From: an uncultured Clostridia bacterium
GTDB taxonomy: Bacteria; Bacillota; Clostridia; Christensenellales; Borkfalkiaceae
Assembly: GCA_934247225.1 (NCBI GenBank)
Contig: CAKQJE010000011.1
Location: 20,646 to 84,645 of the forward strand
DNA length: 64,000 nt
Reading direction: 5' to 3'
The translations under genes and the position numbers were made by a program. The notes beneath the pieces were generated by a model. That model was given only the letters and a program-made list of their open reading frames with translations, did not search any database and had not been told where the DNA came from. Positions 1 through 7,872 of this stretch are shown piece by piece. Each line of letters begins with the position of its first letter. Within the stretch, counting starts at the first letter, position 1.

Positions 1-30
1 GTAATCGATATTTATTTCCGCCTCGGGGTT

Positions 31-110
31 TTAGCACTCAACTCTTTTATCTGTTAGCACTCCAACCCTTCGACTGCCAACAGTATACCACCGTTGTTTT
101 CATTTGTCAA
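31..110 (-). promoter_or_regulatory. Leftward sigma-A promoter with two CIRCE-like half-sites
   Basis: Reading leftward there is a TTGACA -35 box (105-110), a 17-bp spacer and a TATACT -10 box (82-87). Downstream, two copies of GAGTGCTAA (complements of 54-62 and 31-39) lie in direct orientation with a 23-bp period. GAGTGCTAA is one arm of the HrcA operator CIRCE, which normally is an inverted repeat with a 9-bp spacer. The gene served lies beyond the left edge, so a heat-shock target is inference. Confidence 0.6.
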
Positions 111-205
111 TACCTTTTCTGTTAAGATTTTGTGAAAGTTTTGGCGGCGGCATTATATAATCTTTTTAACAAATTGCCAACCGTCGAAAATAACCGCGAA
201 AACGA

Positions 206-234
206 TTGACAAGCGGGCTTTTTACGGATAATAT
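206..234 (+). promoter_or_regulatory. Promoter of the HAD phosphatase gene, possibly giving a leaderless mRNA
   Basis: TTGACA (206-211) and TAATAT (229-234) are separated by 17 bp. The expected transcription start, about 7 nt after the -10 box, falls at roughly 241, and the ATG is at 243. No Shine-Dalgarno sequence precedes the ATG. Confidence 0.55.
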
Positions 235-242
235 ATAGCCGT

Positions 243-1028
243 ATGAACGATTTTAAAGATAAAAAGGCGCTGTTTTTCGATTTCGACGGAACGTTGTGGT
301 TCGGAAAATACGGCGATAAAACGCTCGAAACGCTTAAAAAACTGCACGACGCGGGATATATTCTCGTTTACGATTCGGGAAGAAGCCGCGGCAACACTTC
401 TTTTGAACTCATTAAGGACATTCCGTTCGACGCGCTCTGTTTCGGCGGGTGCGAAGCGGAGATTTTCGGGAAAGAGGTTTACCACAGAGACTTTACCGGA
501 AAACAAATAGATTATTTACTTAAAATGCCCGAAAAATACCTGCGCAGGACGGTTTTTGAGGGCGTTAAGGGTTTTTACAAATATCGCGGAACGCTCCCGA
601 AATATCTCGGCGAGGAAAAGGACGACATGGAATTCCTCAGGGACGTCGAAAATTACCCGTTGTCGAAGTTTTCCACGATAAAATTCGATAAAGAGGACGG
701 GGGATTTTACCCGATCGACAAAGAGGTTATAGATTACCTTTCAAAAGAATTTTTCGTCGTCGATCTCGACCATTATATCGAGTGTATGAACAAAGGTCAC
801 GGCAAAGATCTTATGGTTAAGATAATTTGCGAAAATCTCGGGATAGATCGCGAAAACACTTACTGTTTCGGAGACAGCGAGAACGACCTTGCGATGTTTA
901 AATCCGTAAAATACGGCATTGCGATGGCACACGCGCCGAAAACGGTGAAAGATCTGGCATATTACGTCACGAAGTCCGACATAGACGGAGTTTACGAAGC
1001 GGTTTACGCCTTAGGACTTCTTAAATAA
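243..1028 (+). CDS. HAD-superfamily phosphatase, Cof/YidA-like
   Basis: This 261-residue protein is a soluble phosphatase of the haloacid-dehalogenase superfamily. Motif I is FDFDGTLW, with nucleophile Asp13 and acid/base Asp15. The Mg-binding motif IV is GDSENDLAMF around residues 210-219. The central region (about 80-190) is a type-IIB cap, as in Cof-type sugar-phosphate or flavin-phosphate phosphatases. The substrate cannot be deduced. The gene is monocistronic, with its own promoter and a strong terminator. The ATG has no ribosome binding site and lies almost at the predicted transcription start. A downstream start would remove the catalytic motif, so the annotated ATG is preferred. Confidence 0.88.
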   Translation: MNDFKDKKALFFDFDGTLWFGKYGDKTLETLKKLHDAGYILVYDSGRSRGNTSFELIKDIPFDALCFGGCEAEIFGKEVYHRDFTGKQIDYLLKMPEKYLRRTVFEGVKGFYKYRGTLPKYLGEEKDDMEFLRDVENYPLSKFSTIKFDKEDGGFYPIDKEVIDYLSKEFFVVDLDHYIECMNKGHGKDLMVKIICENLGIDRENTYCFGDSENDLAMFKSVKYGIAMAHAPKTVKDLAYYVTKSDIDGVYEAVYALGLLK

Positions 1029-1046
1029 CAACAAAAAACACGATAA

Positions 1047-1072
1047 AAGCGGCTCGAAAAGCCGCTTTTTGT
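1047..1072 (+). terminator. Rho-independent terminator after the HAD gene
   Basis: AAAGCGGCT and AGCCGCTTT arms around a CGAA-type loop, followed by a T run. Confidence 0.85.
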
Positions 1073-1101
1073 TATGTTTTGAAGAAAAAGCTTATAAGAG
1101 G

Positions 1102-1130
1102 TTGCAAGATTATGAGTTTTGTATTATAAT
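1102..1130 (+). promoter_or_regulatory. Promoter of the lgt operon
   Basis: TTGCAA (1102-1107), 17-bp spacer, TATAAT (1125-1130). The leader of about 65 nt contains a GC-rich stretch (acgcgcgcccgcg) and an AAGGA ribosome binding site before the lgt ATG. Confidence 0.7.
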
Positions 1131-1203
1131 AATATGCGTATAATTATATATACAACGCGCACGCTCGTTTTACGCGCGCCCGCGAAATTAAAAAGGAAAC
1201 AAA

Positions 1204-2313
1204 ATGCTTAACAATCTGCTTAACACCGACGGATTTTTATTCAACGGTAAATTTCATACCAACCACATACAGATAGGTAGTTTCTCGATATATTTCTACG
1301 CTATCTGCATCGTCACGGGGATGATTATGTGCTGTCTTATCGCCGCGCCAATGTTCAAGCGCAAGGGCGAAAATCCCGATCTTATTCTCGATCTGATGAT
1401 AGCCGTCGTTCCGAGCTGTATCGTGGGAGCAAGGCTTTGGTACGTTATTTTCGACATTAAAACGTTTATAAACGCCGAAAACCCGTTCCTTGCGATAATC
1501 GACATACGAAACGGCGGACTTGCCATTTACGGCGGACTTGCCGCGGGCGCGCTTGCGATTTTCGTGGTTTGCAAAATCCGCAAAATACAGGTTCTGAAAG
1601 TTTTCGATCTCGCCGCGTGCGTCATTCCGCTCGGACAGATGATGGGCAGATGGGGGAATTTCTTCAATCAGGAAGTTTACGGGCAACCGATAACCGATCC
1701 CTCGTGGCAGTTTTTCCCGTTCGGCGTTCAGATCGGCACGGAAGGGCATTATGGTTGGTATCAGGCGTTGTTCTTTTACGAGGGAACGCTCAATTTCCTT
1801 TTGTTTTTAGGGCTTTATATCACGTTCTGGAAAATGCGCAGTCATGCTTACGGTTACATTACGGGCGGATATTTCGTCGGCTACGGAATCATAAGAGGAC
1901 TTCTCGAACCGCTCAGAACTTCCGATTATAACCTCCCGTTCTTCGGAAAAGACACCAATATCCCCGCGATGACGATAATTTCGATACTTCTCGTTATCGG
2001 CGGATTGCTTTTAATTCTCGACACGCTCCGCCGCGACGGGAAAATAAGAATTAAATTTATCGAAAATCTGACAGCAAAACGCAAAGCGGCGGCAATCGCG
2101 AAAGCGGAAGCGGGCAACTCCGAACAAGCCGAAAAACAAGTTTCCGCCGACAATCGGACAGCCGAAACCGCCAAGGCGGAAAACACAACCGCGGAGAACC
2201 CCGAGGAAACGATTTCCGCCGACAAACAGACAAAACAGGCAAACGAAACAAACAAAGAAGCCGAAACAAACGAATCGGCGAATAAAATCAACGAAAAAGG
2301 AGAACAACAATGA
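1204..2313 (+). CDS. lgt: Prolipoprotein diacylglyceryl transferase with a long C-terminal tail
   Basis: Lgt transfers diacylglycerol from phosphatidylglycerol to the lipobox cysteine of prolipoproteins in the cytoplasmic membrane. Residues 20-275 hold the multi-pass core, with the signature GRWGNFFNQEVYG (148-160), the RNGGLAIYGG loop (102-111) and RGLLEPLR (231-238). About 85 residues then follow that are not part of the enzyme. They are a low-complexity, Ala/Glu/Lys/Asn/Thr-rich, charged and probably disordered cytoplasmic tail. The next gene overlaps by 4 nt (ATGA). LspA, which acts after Lgt, lies 2 kb downstream on the same strand, and several lipoprotein genes occur in the window. The tail's function is unknown. 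Confidence 0.95.
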   Translation: MLNNLLNTDGFLFNGKFHTNHIQIGSFSIYFYAICIVTGMIMCCLIAAPMFKRKGENPDLILDLMIAVVPSCIVGARLWYVIFDIKTFINAENPFLAIIDIRNGGLAIYGGLAAGALAIFVVCKIRKIQVLKVFDLAACVIPLGQMMGRWGNFFNQEVYGQPITDPSWQFFPFGVQIGTEGHYGWYQALFFYEGTLNFLLFLGLYITFWKMRSHAYGYITGGYFVGYGIIRGLLEPLRTSDYNLPFFGKDTNIPAMTIISILLVIGGLLLILDTLRRDGKIRIKFIENLTAKRKAAAIAKAEAGNSEQAEKQVSADNRTAETAKAENTTAENPEETISADKQTKQANETNKEAETNESANKINEKGEQQ

Positions 2314-2813
2314 GTAACAAACAAAGAAAAACAAACTTCCTCGTCTGGGGAATAATAGCAGCGATCGCGATGATAATTCTTTCTGCGGTCGGATTTATCC
2401 TCTCGTTCACGAAAGTTGTGGACGTAAACCCGTTTTTGCTCGGATTTATGATTCTTTCGGCGGGTATCGGAATAGTATTTTTCGTTTACGGGCTTGTCGT
2501 TAAAGGCGGCTACGAAACGGCTACGGGCTATATTTTATTCGTTATCGGCGTAACGCTTTTGTTCGTCGCGTTAGAGCTTGTATGGTACGCGATTATGTTT
2601 ATCGACATCGCGCTTCTTGCGATAGGATTTGCCGTTCTTATGCTTTTAAAGGCGAAGAGCCTTATCGTGGAAACCACCGACAAAAAAGAGGGTTTCAAGT
2701 CCTTTTACGAGCAGAAAGCCGAAAAGGACGCCGAGGAAAAGGCAAAAGCGGAAGCTGCGCCCGAAATCACGTTCAAACACCCCTCCGAGGACGTTTTGGA
2801 TAAAAAAGATTGA
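2310..2813 (+). CDS. Small four-helix membrane protein, function unknown
   Basis: The 167-residue product has four predicted membrane helices (about residues 11-33, 41-64, 72-94 and 95-113). A charged cytoplasmic tail rich in Lys, Glu and Ala follows. The start overlaps the lgt stop as ATGA, so the two are probably translationally coupled. I do not recognise a family. Its coupling to lgt suggests, without proof, a role in the cell envelope or lipoprotein maturation. Confidence 0.7.
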   Translation: MSNKQRKTNFLVWGIIAAIAMIILSAVGFILSFTKVVDVNPFLLGFMILSAGIGIVFFVYGLVVKGGYETATGYILFVIGVTLLFVALELVWYAIMFIDIALLAIGFAVLMLLKAKSLIVETTDKKEGFKSFYEQKAEKDAEEKAKAEAAPEITFKHPSEDVLDKKD

Positions 2814-2938
2814 TAAAAACCCGCACGACGGGCGTGCAATAAGCGGGCGATCAATTGAAACGCCCCTACGACAATCGATATTAAGAAGTCTGTTAAAAAA
2901 CAAACCGATTTACATTGAATTATACGGATGGTAACTAT

Positions 2939-4384
2939 ATGGAAAAAAGAAATCTGACCCTTCTCACCGACCTTTACGAGCTTACGATGATGAACGGATA
3001 TTACCTTAAAGGAAAGGCTGACGAAGTAGCCGTTTTCGACGTGTTCTTCCGCAGAAAGGAGCTTATAACCTACTCTCTCGCGGCGGGACTCGAACAAGCC
3101 GTGGATTACGTTCTCGGGCTTAACTTCGGCGAGGAAGAAATAGCGTACCTTAAAAGCCTTAATCTCTTCGACGAAGGCTTTCTGAATTATCTTAAAGACC
3201 TGAAATTTTCGGGCGACGTTTATTCCGTTCCCGAAGGAACGATGGTTTTCCCCGGCGAACCTATTTTCACCGTTAAAGCGCCCGTTATCGAGGCTCAGCT
3301 TATCGAAACGGCGGTTTTGAACATAATAAATCATCAGACGCTTATCGCCACAAAATCCGCAAAGGTTTGCGGCGCGGCAAAAGGCGACAACGTTATGGAA
3401 TTCGGTCTTCGCCGCGCGCAGGGCCCCGACGCGGGCATTTACGGCGCGAGAGCGGCGATAATCGGCGGATGCAACTCCACTTCGAACGTCTTGGCGGGCA
3501 AAATGTTTTCCGTTCCCGTTTCGGGAACGCACGCGCACAGCTGGGTTATGAATTTCCCGAGCGAACTCGAAGCGTTCAGAGCTTACGCCGACATTTACCC
3601 CGACGCAACCCTTCTTCTCGTCGACACTTACGACACTTTAAAAAGCGGCGTTCCCAACGCCATAAAGGTTTTCGACGAGCTTAAAGCAAAAGGCAAAAAA
3701 CCGCTCGGAATAAGAATAGACTCGGGCGACCTCGCGTACCTTACGAAGCAGGCGAGAAAAATGCTCGACGACGCGGGATATCCCGACACAATCATCTGCG
3801 CTTCGGGAGACCTGGACGAAAAACTCGTTCAGAGCCTTAAACTTCAAGGCGCGAAAATCAATAGCTGGGGCATAGGAACAAAACTCATAACGAGCGAAGA
3901 TATGCCGTCGCTCGGCGGGGTTTACAAGCTTTCCGCGGTTGAAGAAGACGGAAAAATCATTCCGAAAATCAAAGTTTCGGACAATTCCGAAAAAATCACC
4001 AATCCCGGGTTTAAAACGTTTTACAGAATTTACGATAAAGCGACGGGCAAAGCGGAAGCCGATCTTATCGCGCTTCGCGGAGAAAAAATCGATTTCACCA
4101 AGCCTTTAACCCTTTACCACCCCATCGAAAGGTGGAAAAAAATTACGTTTACCGATTATACCGTAAGAGAACTGCCCGTGCAGATAATAAGCGGCGGCAA
4201 ACTCGTTTACAAAATGCCCGCGCTCAAAGAAATCAGGGCTTACGCGGCAACGGAAATGGAGTCGTTCTGGGACGAATACAAACGTCTCGACCAGCCGCAC
4301 GTTTACAAAGTCGACCTCTCCGACGAGCTTTACGCTTTGAAATCGGACATGCTCGACAAAATCAGACGCGGCGAAAGCGTTTAA
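2939..4384 (+). CDS. pncB: Nicotinate phosphoribosyltransferase
   Basis: This enzyme makes nicotinate mononucleotide from nicotinate and PRPP, with ATP hydrolysis, in the Preiss-Handler NAD salvage pathway. The N-terminus (TDLYELTMMNGY) is typical, as are GTHAHSWVMNF near residue 197, DTYDTL, and GIRIDSGDLAYL in the phosphate-binding barrel. Length is 481 residues, normal for the bacterial family. I chose the ATG behind a GGATGG-like ribosome binding site rather than the TTG 24 nt upstream. It lies inside a lipoprotein-maturation cluster without an obvious functional link. Confidence 0.93.
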   Translation: MEKRNLTLLTDLYELTMMNGYYLKGKADEVAVFDVFFRRKELITYSLAAGLEQAVDYVLGLNFGEEEIAYLKSLNLFDEGFLNYLKDLKFSGDVYSVPEGTMVFPGEPIFTVKAPVIEAQLIETAVLNIINHQTLIATKSAKVCGAAKGDNVMEFGLRRAQGPDAGIYGARAAIIGGCNSTSNVLAGKMFSVPVSGTHAHSWVMNFPSELEAFRAYADIYPDATLLLVDTYDTLKSGVPNAIKVFDELKAKGKKPLGIRIDSGDLAYLTKQARKMLDDAGYPDTIICASGDLDEKLVQSLKLQGAKINSWGIGTKLITSEDMPSLGGVYKLSAVEEDGKIIPKIKVSDNSEKITNPGFKTFYRIYDKATGKAEADLIALRGEKIDFTKPLTLYHPIERWKKITFTDYTVRELPVQIISGGKLVYKMPALKEIRAYAATEMESFWDEYKRLDQPHVYKVDLSDELYALKSDMLDKIRRGESV

Positions 4385-4402
4385 AATATCGGACGTTTTT
4401 AA

Positions 4403-4440
4403 GCCGCAGGCGGTTGCGCTTCGGCGCAACCGCCTGCGGC
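4403..4440. other. Perfect GC-rich hairpin with TTCG loop, no U-tract
   Basis: Two perfectly complementary 17-nt arms flank a TTCG tetraloop, between pncB and lspA. No T run follows on either strand, so it is not a classical intrinsic terminator. It may stabilise the upstream 3' end or be a mobile palindrome. A related palindrome sharing GCAGGCGGTTG lies at 13367-13404. Confidence 0.8.
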
Positions 4441-4466
4441 CGATCATGCATTAAAAGGAGAAAATT

Positions 4467-5129
4467 ATGTGGTACGCAGTTATAGCGATACTTGTTCTCG
4501 TTCTCGATCAGGTTTCGAAAATTGCCGTCGCGGCGGCTTCGGGTATCGAACCGGGAACGCTCGGGAGCGGGAAAGTACTCGTTAAAAAAATAATAGACGG
4601 TTTCCTCGAAATAGAATATTGCGAAAACAACAACGGAATGATGGGCATTTTCAGCTTTTTATCCAACGGAAGGCTTGTTTTCATCATCGCGACGGTTTTA
4701 ATCCTTGCGGGAATAATCGTTTATATGTGTCTTTCCAAAAACAGAGGCAAATGGCTCAACACGTCGCTCGCGTTCATAATCTCGGGCGCGCTCGGCAATT
4801 TTATAGACCGACTTTTCACAAACGGCGGTTACGTAAGAGATATGATCCACGTGATCATCGAAATCAACGGCAAGGAATATTTCCCGTATATCTTCAACGT
4901 TGCGGATATCGCGCTCGTCGTCGGGGCGATCATGCTCATAATTTATATTCTGTTTATCGGAAAGGACGCGGTGTTCTGTTCTAAAAAACGCCGCGCGAAA
5001 CTCGAAGCCGAGGAAGAGGAAGGCAAGAAAAAAATCGCCGAAGCCATGCAGATTTTCGCCGACAAGGAAAACGACGGTTTAACAACAAACGACAATTCCG
5101 AAAAGCTCGGGCAGGACAATGGAAACTAA
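4467..5129 (+). CDS. lspA: Lipoprotein signal peptidase (signal peptidase II)
   Basis: LspA cleaves the signal peptide of diacylglyceryl-modified prolipoproteins. The protein has four membrane segments. The catalytic aspartates are in GALGNFIDRLF (near residue 115) and FNVADIALVVG (near residue 148). The NNNGMMGIF motif near residue 52 is the family's Asn/Gly signature. Beyond the core is a charged Glu/Lys/Asp tail of about 50 residues, echoing the tail on Lgt. It has a good AAAGGAG site. The rluD-like gene starts 11 nt before its stop. Confidence 0.93.
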   Translation: MWYAVIAILVLVLDQVSKIAVAAASGIEPGTLGSGKVLVKKIIDGFLEIEYCENNNGMMGIFSFLSNGRLVFIIATVLILAGIIVYMCLSKNRGKWLNTSLAFIISGALGNFIDRLFTNGGYVRDMIHVIIEINGKEYFPYIFNVADIALVVGAIMLIIYILFIGKDAVFCSKKRRAKLEAEEEEGKKKIAEAMQIFADKENDGLTTNDNSEKLGQDNGN

Positions 5130-6021
5130 GATTTTCACCGCGGAAAATCCCGAGCGTCTGGACGTTTTTTTGTCCGAAAAGCTCGGCAAGACGAGATCGG
5201 CGGTAAAAAAAATGACGGACGACAAAAAAGTCACCGTCAACGGTAAACACGAAAAAGCGGGAAAGGTTTTAAAGGCGGGCGACGAGGTCGTCGCGGTTAT
5301 TTCCGACCCCGTAAAGCTCGACTTAGAAGCCGAAAACATTCCGCTCGACATCGTTTATCAGGATAAGGACATCGCCGTTATCAACAAGCCGCAGGGATTA
5401 ACCGTCCACGCGGGCAACGGCGTTCACGGGTCCACGCTCGTAAACGCGCTTTTGTATCACCTCGATTCTTTAAGCGGAATAAACGGAGTTATCCGCCCGG
5501 GGATAGTTCACAGGATAGATAAGGACACCTCGGGGCTGCTCGTGGTTGCCAAAAACGACGAAGCACACCTCTCTTTATCCGAGCAGATAAAAAACAAAAC
5601 GTGCCGCAGAATTTACCGCGCGCTTGTAGAAGGCGTGGTTAAAGAAAACAACGGCGTTATCGATACGTTTATCGGCAGAAGCGATAAAAACCGCACTATG
5701 ATGGCGGTCAAAGAAGACGGCAGAAGGGCGATTACGCATTACAAAGTCCTTAAACGTTACAAGGATTACACTTATATGGAATTTTCGCTCGAAACGGGCA
5801 GAACGCACCAGATAAGGGTACATACGAAGCACATAGGGCATCCCATCGTCGGCGACCCCGTTTACGGTTATAAAAATCAGAAATTCAAGTTAAACGGGCA
5901 GCTTCTGCACGCTTACAGGCTCGAACTTACGCACCCCGTAAGCGGCGAAAGAATGACTTTCGAAGCCCCGCTTCCCGATTATTTTCAGGAAGTTTTACAA
6001 AGGCTCGACAAACAACAATAA
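5119..6021 (+). CDS. rluD: 23S rRNA pseudouridine synthase, RluA/RluD family
   Basis: The enzyme isomerises uridines in 23S rRNA. An N-terminal S4 RNA-binding domain (about 10-70) precedes the catalytic domain. The catalytic aspartate sits in the motif GIVHRIDKDTSG near residue 135. RTHQIRVHTKHIGHPIVGD is the conserved C-terminal motif. Its 300 residues are typical. The start overlaps the lspA stop by 11 nt, a coupling common in Firmicutes where lspA and rluD are adjacent. Which uridines it modifies cannot be told from sequence. Confidence 0.93.
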   Translation: METKIFTAENPERLDVFLSEKLGKTRSAVKKMTDDKKVTVNGKHEKAGKVLKAGDEVVAVISDPVKLDLEAENIPLDIVYQDKDIAVINKPQGLTVHAGNGVHGSTLVNALLYHLDSLSGINGVIRPGIVHRIDKDTSGLLVVAKNDEAHLSLSEQIKNKTCRRIYRALVEGVVKENNGVIDTFIGRSDKNRTMMAVKEDGRRAITHYKVLKRYKDYTYMEFSLETGRTHQIRVHTKHIGHPIVGDPVYGYKNQKFKLNGQLLHAYRLELTHPVSGERMTFEAPLPDYFQEVLQRLDKQQ

Positions 6022-6070
6022 AACAACCCGATAAGCGATTTACAGCGGCGGACTTTCAAACAACAAGCAA

Positions 6071-6105
6071 AAGTCGCGCTATAAGTCGATTATCGGGCAT
6101 TTTTG
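6071..6105 (+). repeat. Conserved-loop terminator element, copy 1
   Basis: Carries the core TATAAGTCGATTA followed by TCGGGC and a T run. It lies between the convergent rluD and ATPase genes. A degenerate inverted copy (CCCGATAAGCGATTTACAG, from 6027) lies about 45 bp upstream, so this locus could fold as a pair. Confidence 0.75.
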
Positions 6106-6153
6106 TAATTATTATTTTATTCGCCGTTCGACAAAACGTTCAATCAATTAAAC

Positions 6154-7515
6154 TCATTTGTTTACGTTTTTTTCGGGATTAAAAGTCTTCATAAATCTCT
6201 TTATTAAAAAAGCGCAAAAATACGGAAACGTGTATATATTTTCGGAATAACCGATATTATTTGCGGACAACTTGAAGCCGTAAGCTATTTCGGGATATTC
6301 TTCGGACGAAATAAGCGTTCTTAAAGATTTCGAACGACCGCTTTTTGCTTTTACCTCCACGGGGATAAGATTATCCGCCGAACGAATAAAAAAATCTTCT
6401 TCGAGCGTTCCGTTTTCTTTTTTATAATAATAAAGGTTATAGCCCGACTTAACCAAGGCTTCCCCTGCAATGTTTTCGTAAAGCGCGCCTTTATAAACTC
6501 CGAGATTTTTATTGGCGCGCAAATCCTCCTGCGACTCTTCGTCCAGAAGCGAAACAAGCAAACCTGTATCGCAAAAATACAATTTGAATTTGTCCGTATC
6601 GCAGTTTCCCGAAAGCGGAAGTTCGACGTCGTTTAAACAATAGCAGATATTTACGATCCCCGCATCCGCAAGCCATTCCGCGCAGCCACGGTAATCACGG
6701 AACCGCGCGTTTTTTTCAATCTTTGAAATCTGAAATTTTTTGTTTTCTTTGGCAAGTTGGGAAGCAATGCTGTTAAAAACATTCATTATTCTCGTTTGAT
6801 CAACGCCTTGCGCATATTTTCTTATATCTTCTTTGTAATCGGCAATAAGCTGTCGCTGCGTGTCGAGCGAGCCTTCGAAAGAGCCTTTTTCGATATAATC
6901 TTTTACCACCGCAGGCATACCGCCGAGAACGACGTAATCGAGAAAAACACCGTGGTAAACAGACATTTCCAGGTTGCTGAACGGCGTAAGCGTTTGCATA
7001 TGTGAAAACATATCTTTTATCGTTTCGTCCGCATATCCCTTTGCCCACAAAAATTCCTCGAAATCCATAGAGTGCATTTCATAATCGGTTTTATAGCCCA
7101 CGCTGTTGCTTTCGATTCGTTTATAATTAACGCCGAGCATAGATCCGCTGCAAATAACGTCAAACCGCCCGTCTTCTTTAAAAAATTTCAACGACGTGGC
7201 GATTTCGGGAAATTCGGTTATTTCGTCGAAGAAAATAAGCGTTTTACCGTTGATAAATTTTTCGGACGGATTCAATAATGAAATATTTTTTATAATCGCC
7301 GAAACGGAATATCCGTCGACGGTTATTTTTTTATACTTTTCGTCTCTGACGAAATTTATTTCGATAAAGCTTTCATACCTCGCATTTTTTGCAAAATGTC
7401 TTATCGATGCCGTTTTTCCGACTTGTCGACACCCTTTAACTATCAAAGGCTTTCTGTTTTCATCGGCTTTCCATTTCAATAAAAAATCGTCGATCTTGCG
7501 TCTTAAATATGCCAT
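6154..7515 (-). CDS. AAA ATPase with DUF4143 domain
   Basis: This 453-residue protein belongs to the widespread AAA_14/DUF4143 ATP-binding family. Walker A is GCRQVGKTAS (about 28-37), and the Walker B-like segment is LIFFDEITEFP near residue 93. The C-terminal DUF4143 region carries the nuclease-like VEVKAKSG stretch near residue 390. Its function in the cell is unsettled. These genes are common in gut anaerobes and often sit alone between housekeeping genes, as here. Its promoter directly abuts a four-unit 33-bp repeat array. A second, diverged paralogue lies at 25.2 kb. Confidence 0.85.
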   Translation of the reverse strand: MAYLRRKIDDFLLKWKADENRKPLIVKGCRQVGKTASIRHFAKNARYESFIEINFVRDEKYKKITVDGYSVSAIIKNISLLNPSEKFINGKTLIFFDEITEFPEIATSLKFFKEDGRFDVICSGSMLGVNYKRIESNSVGYKTDYEMHSMDFEEFLWAKGYADETIKDMFSHMQTLTPFSNLEMSVYHGVFLDYVVLGGMPAVVKDYIEKGSFEGSLDTQRQLIADYKEDIRKYAQGVDQTRIMNVFNSIASQLAKENKKFQISKIEKNARFRDYRGCAEWLADAGIVNICYCLNDVELPLSGNCDTDKFKLYFCDTGLLVSLLDEESQEDLRANKNLGVYKGALYENIAGEALVKSGYNLYYYKKENGTLEEDFFIRSADNLIPVEVKAKSGRSKSLRTLISSEEYPEIAYGFKLSANNIGYSENIYTFPYFCAFLIKRFMKTFNPEKNVNK

Positions 7516-7547
7516 TTCGATTATTTTCTCCCGTTTTTTCTATAATT

Positions 7548-7576
7548 ATTATACTACAAAAAATCGGCGATGTCAA
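7548..7576 (-). promoter_or_regulatory. Promoter of the DUF4143 ATPase gene
   Basis: On the minus strand, TTGACA (complement of 7571-7576), a 17-bp spacer and TATAAT (complement of 7548-7553), about 33 nt before the ATG. Confidence 0.85.
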
Positions 7577-7583
7577 CGGTTTT

Positions 7584-7702
7584 CACATTTTTATAGCGAA
7601 TTACAGAGGGTTGGCACACATTTTTATAGCGAATTATAGGCAATGTTTTCACATTTTTGTAGCGAATTTTATGGAGTCGGCACACATTTTTATCGCGGAT
7701 TA
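7584..7702. repeat. Four direct repeats with an exact 33-bp period upstream of the ATPase promoter
   Basis: Units begin at 7584, 7617, 7650 and 7683. Each starts with a version of CACATTTTTATAGCGAATTA, and about 13 variable bases separate them. The first unit lies 7 bp from the ATPase -35 box. The array contains no recognisable gene. Because 33 is a multiple of three, one frame reads as an 11-residue repeat, which is probably meaningless. The remainder of the 7516-7872 gap holds the spoIVA upstream region. Confidence 0.85.
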
Positions 7703-7810
7703 CGACTTATTATATATTTTATCTCGCCGTTTATTCGGTTTACGGGTTATTCGGTTTGCGGGTCGCAAAAAAAACATAAATCGCCCGCGAAGTAAAATCT
7801 CGGATTAAAA

Positions 7811-7840
7811 GCATATTTCGACACGACCAATAATAGTAAT
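7811..7840 (+). promoter_or_regulatory. Possible sigma-E-type promoter of spoIVA
   Basis: GCATATT (7811-7817) matches the sporulation sigma-E -35 consensus. The -10 region about 14 bp downstream (AATAGTAA) is a poor match. SpoIVA genes are sigma-E controlled in Bacillus and Clostridia, so the assignment rests mostly on context. Confidence 0.35.
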
Positions 7841-7872
7841 ATATTGTAGCCACTGAAAATCAAGGAGTTTTT

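Noticed and set aside
7584..7702. CRISPR-like array with 20-bp repeats and 13-bp spacers
   Set aside because: Spacers are far too short and partly similar to each other, repeats vary, and no cas genes are present. The position next to a promoter points to regulatory repeats.
7509..7808. Open reading frame through the 33-bp repeats giving HIFIANY repeats
   Set aside because: The frame is open only because the period is divisible by three. It overlaps the divergent ATPase promoter and has no ribosome binding site.
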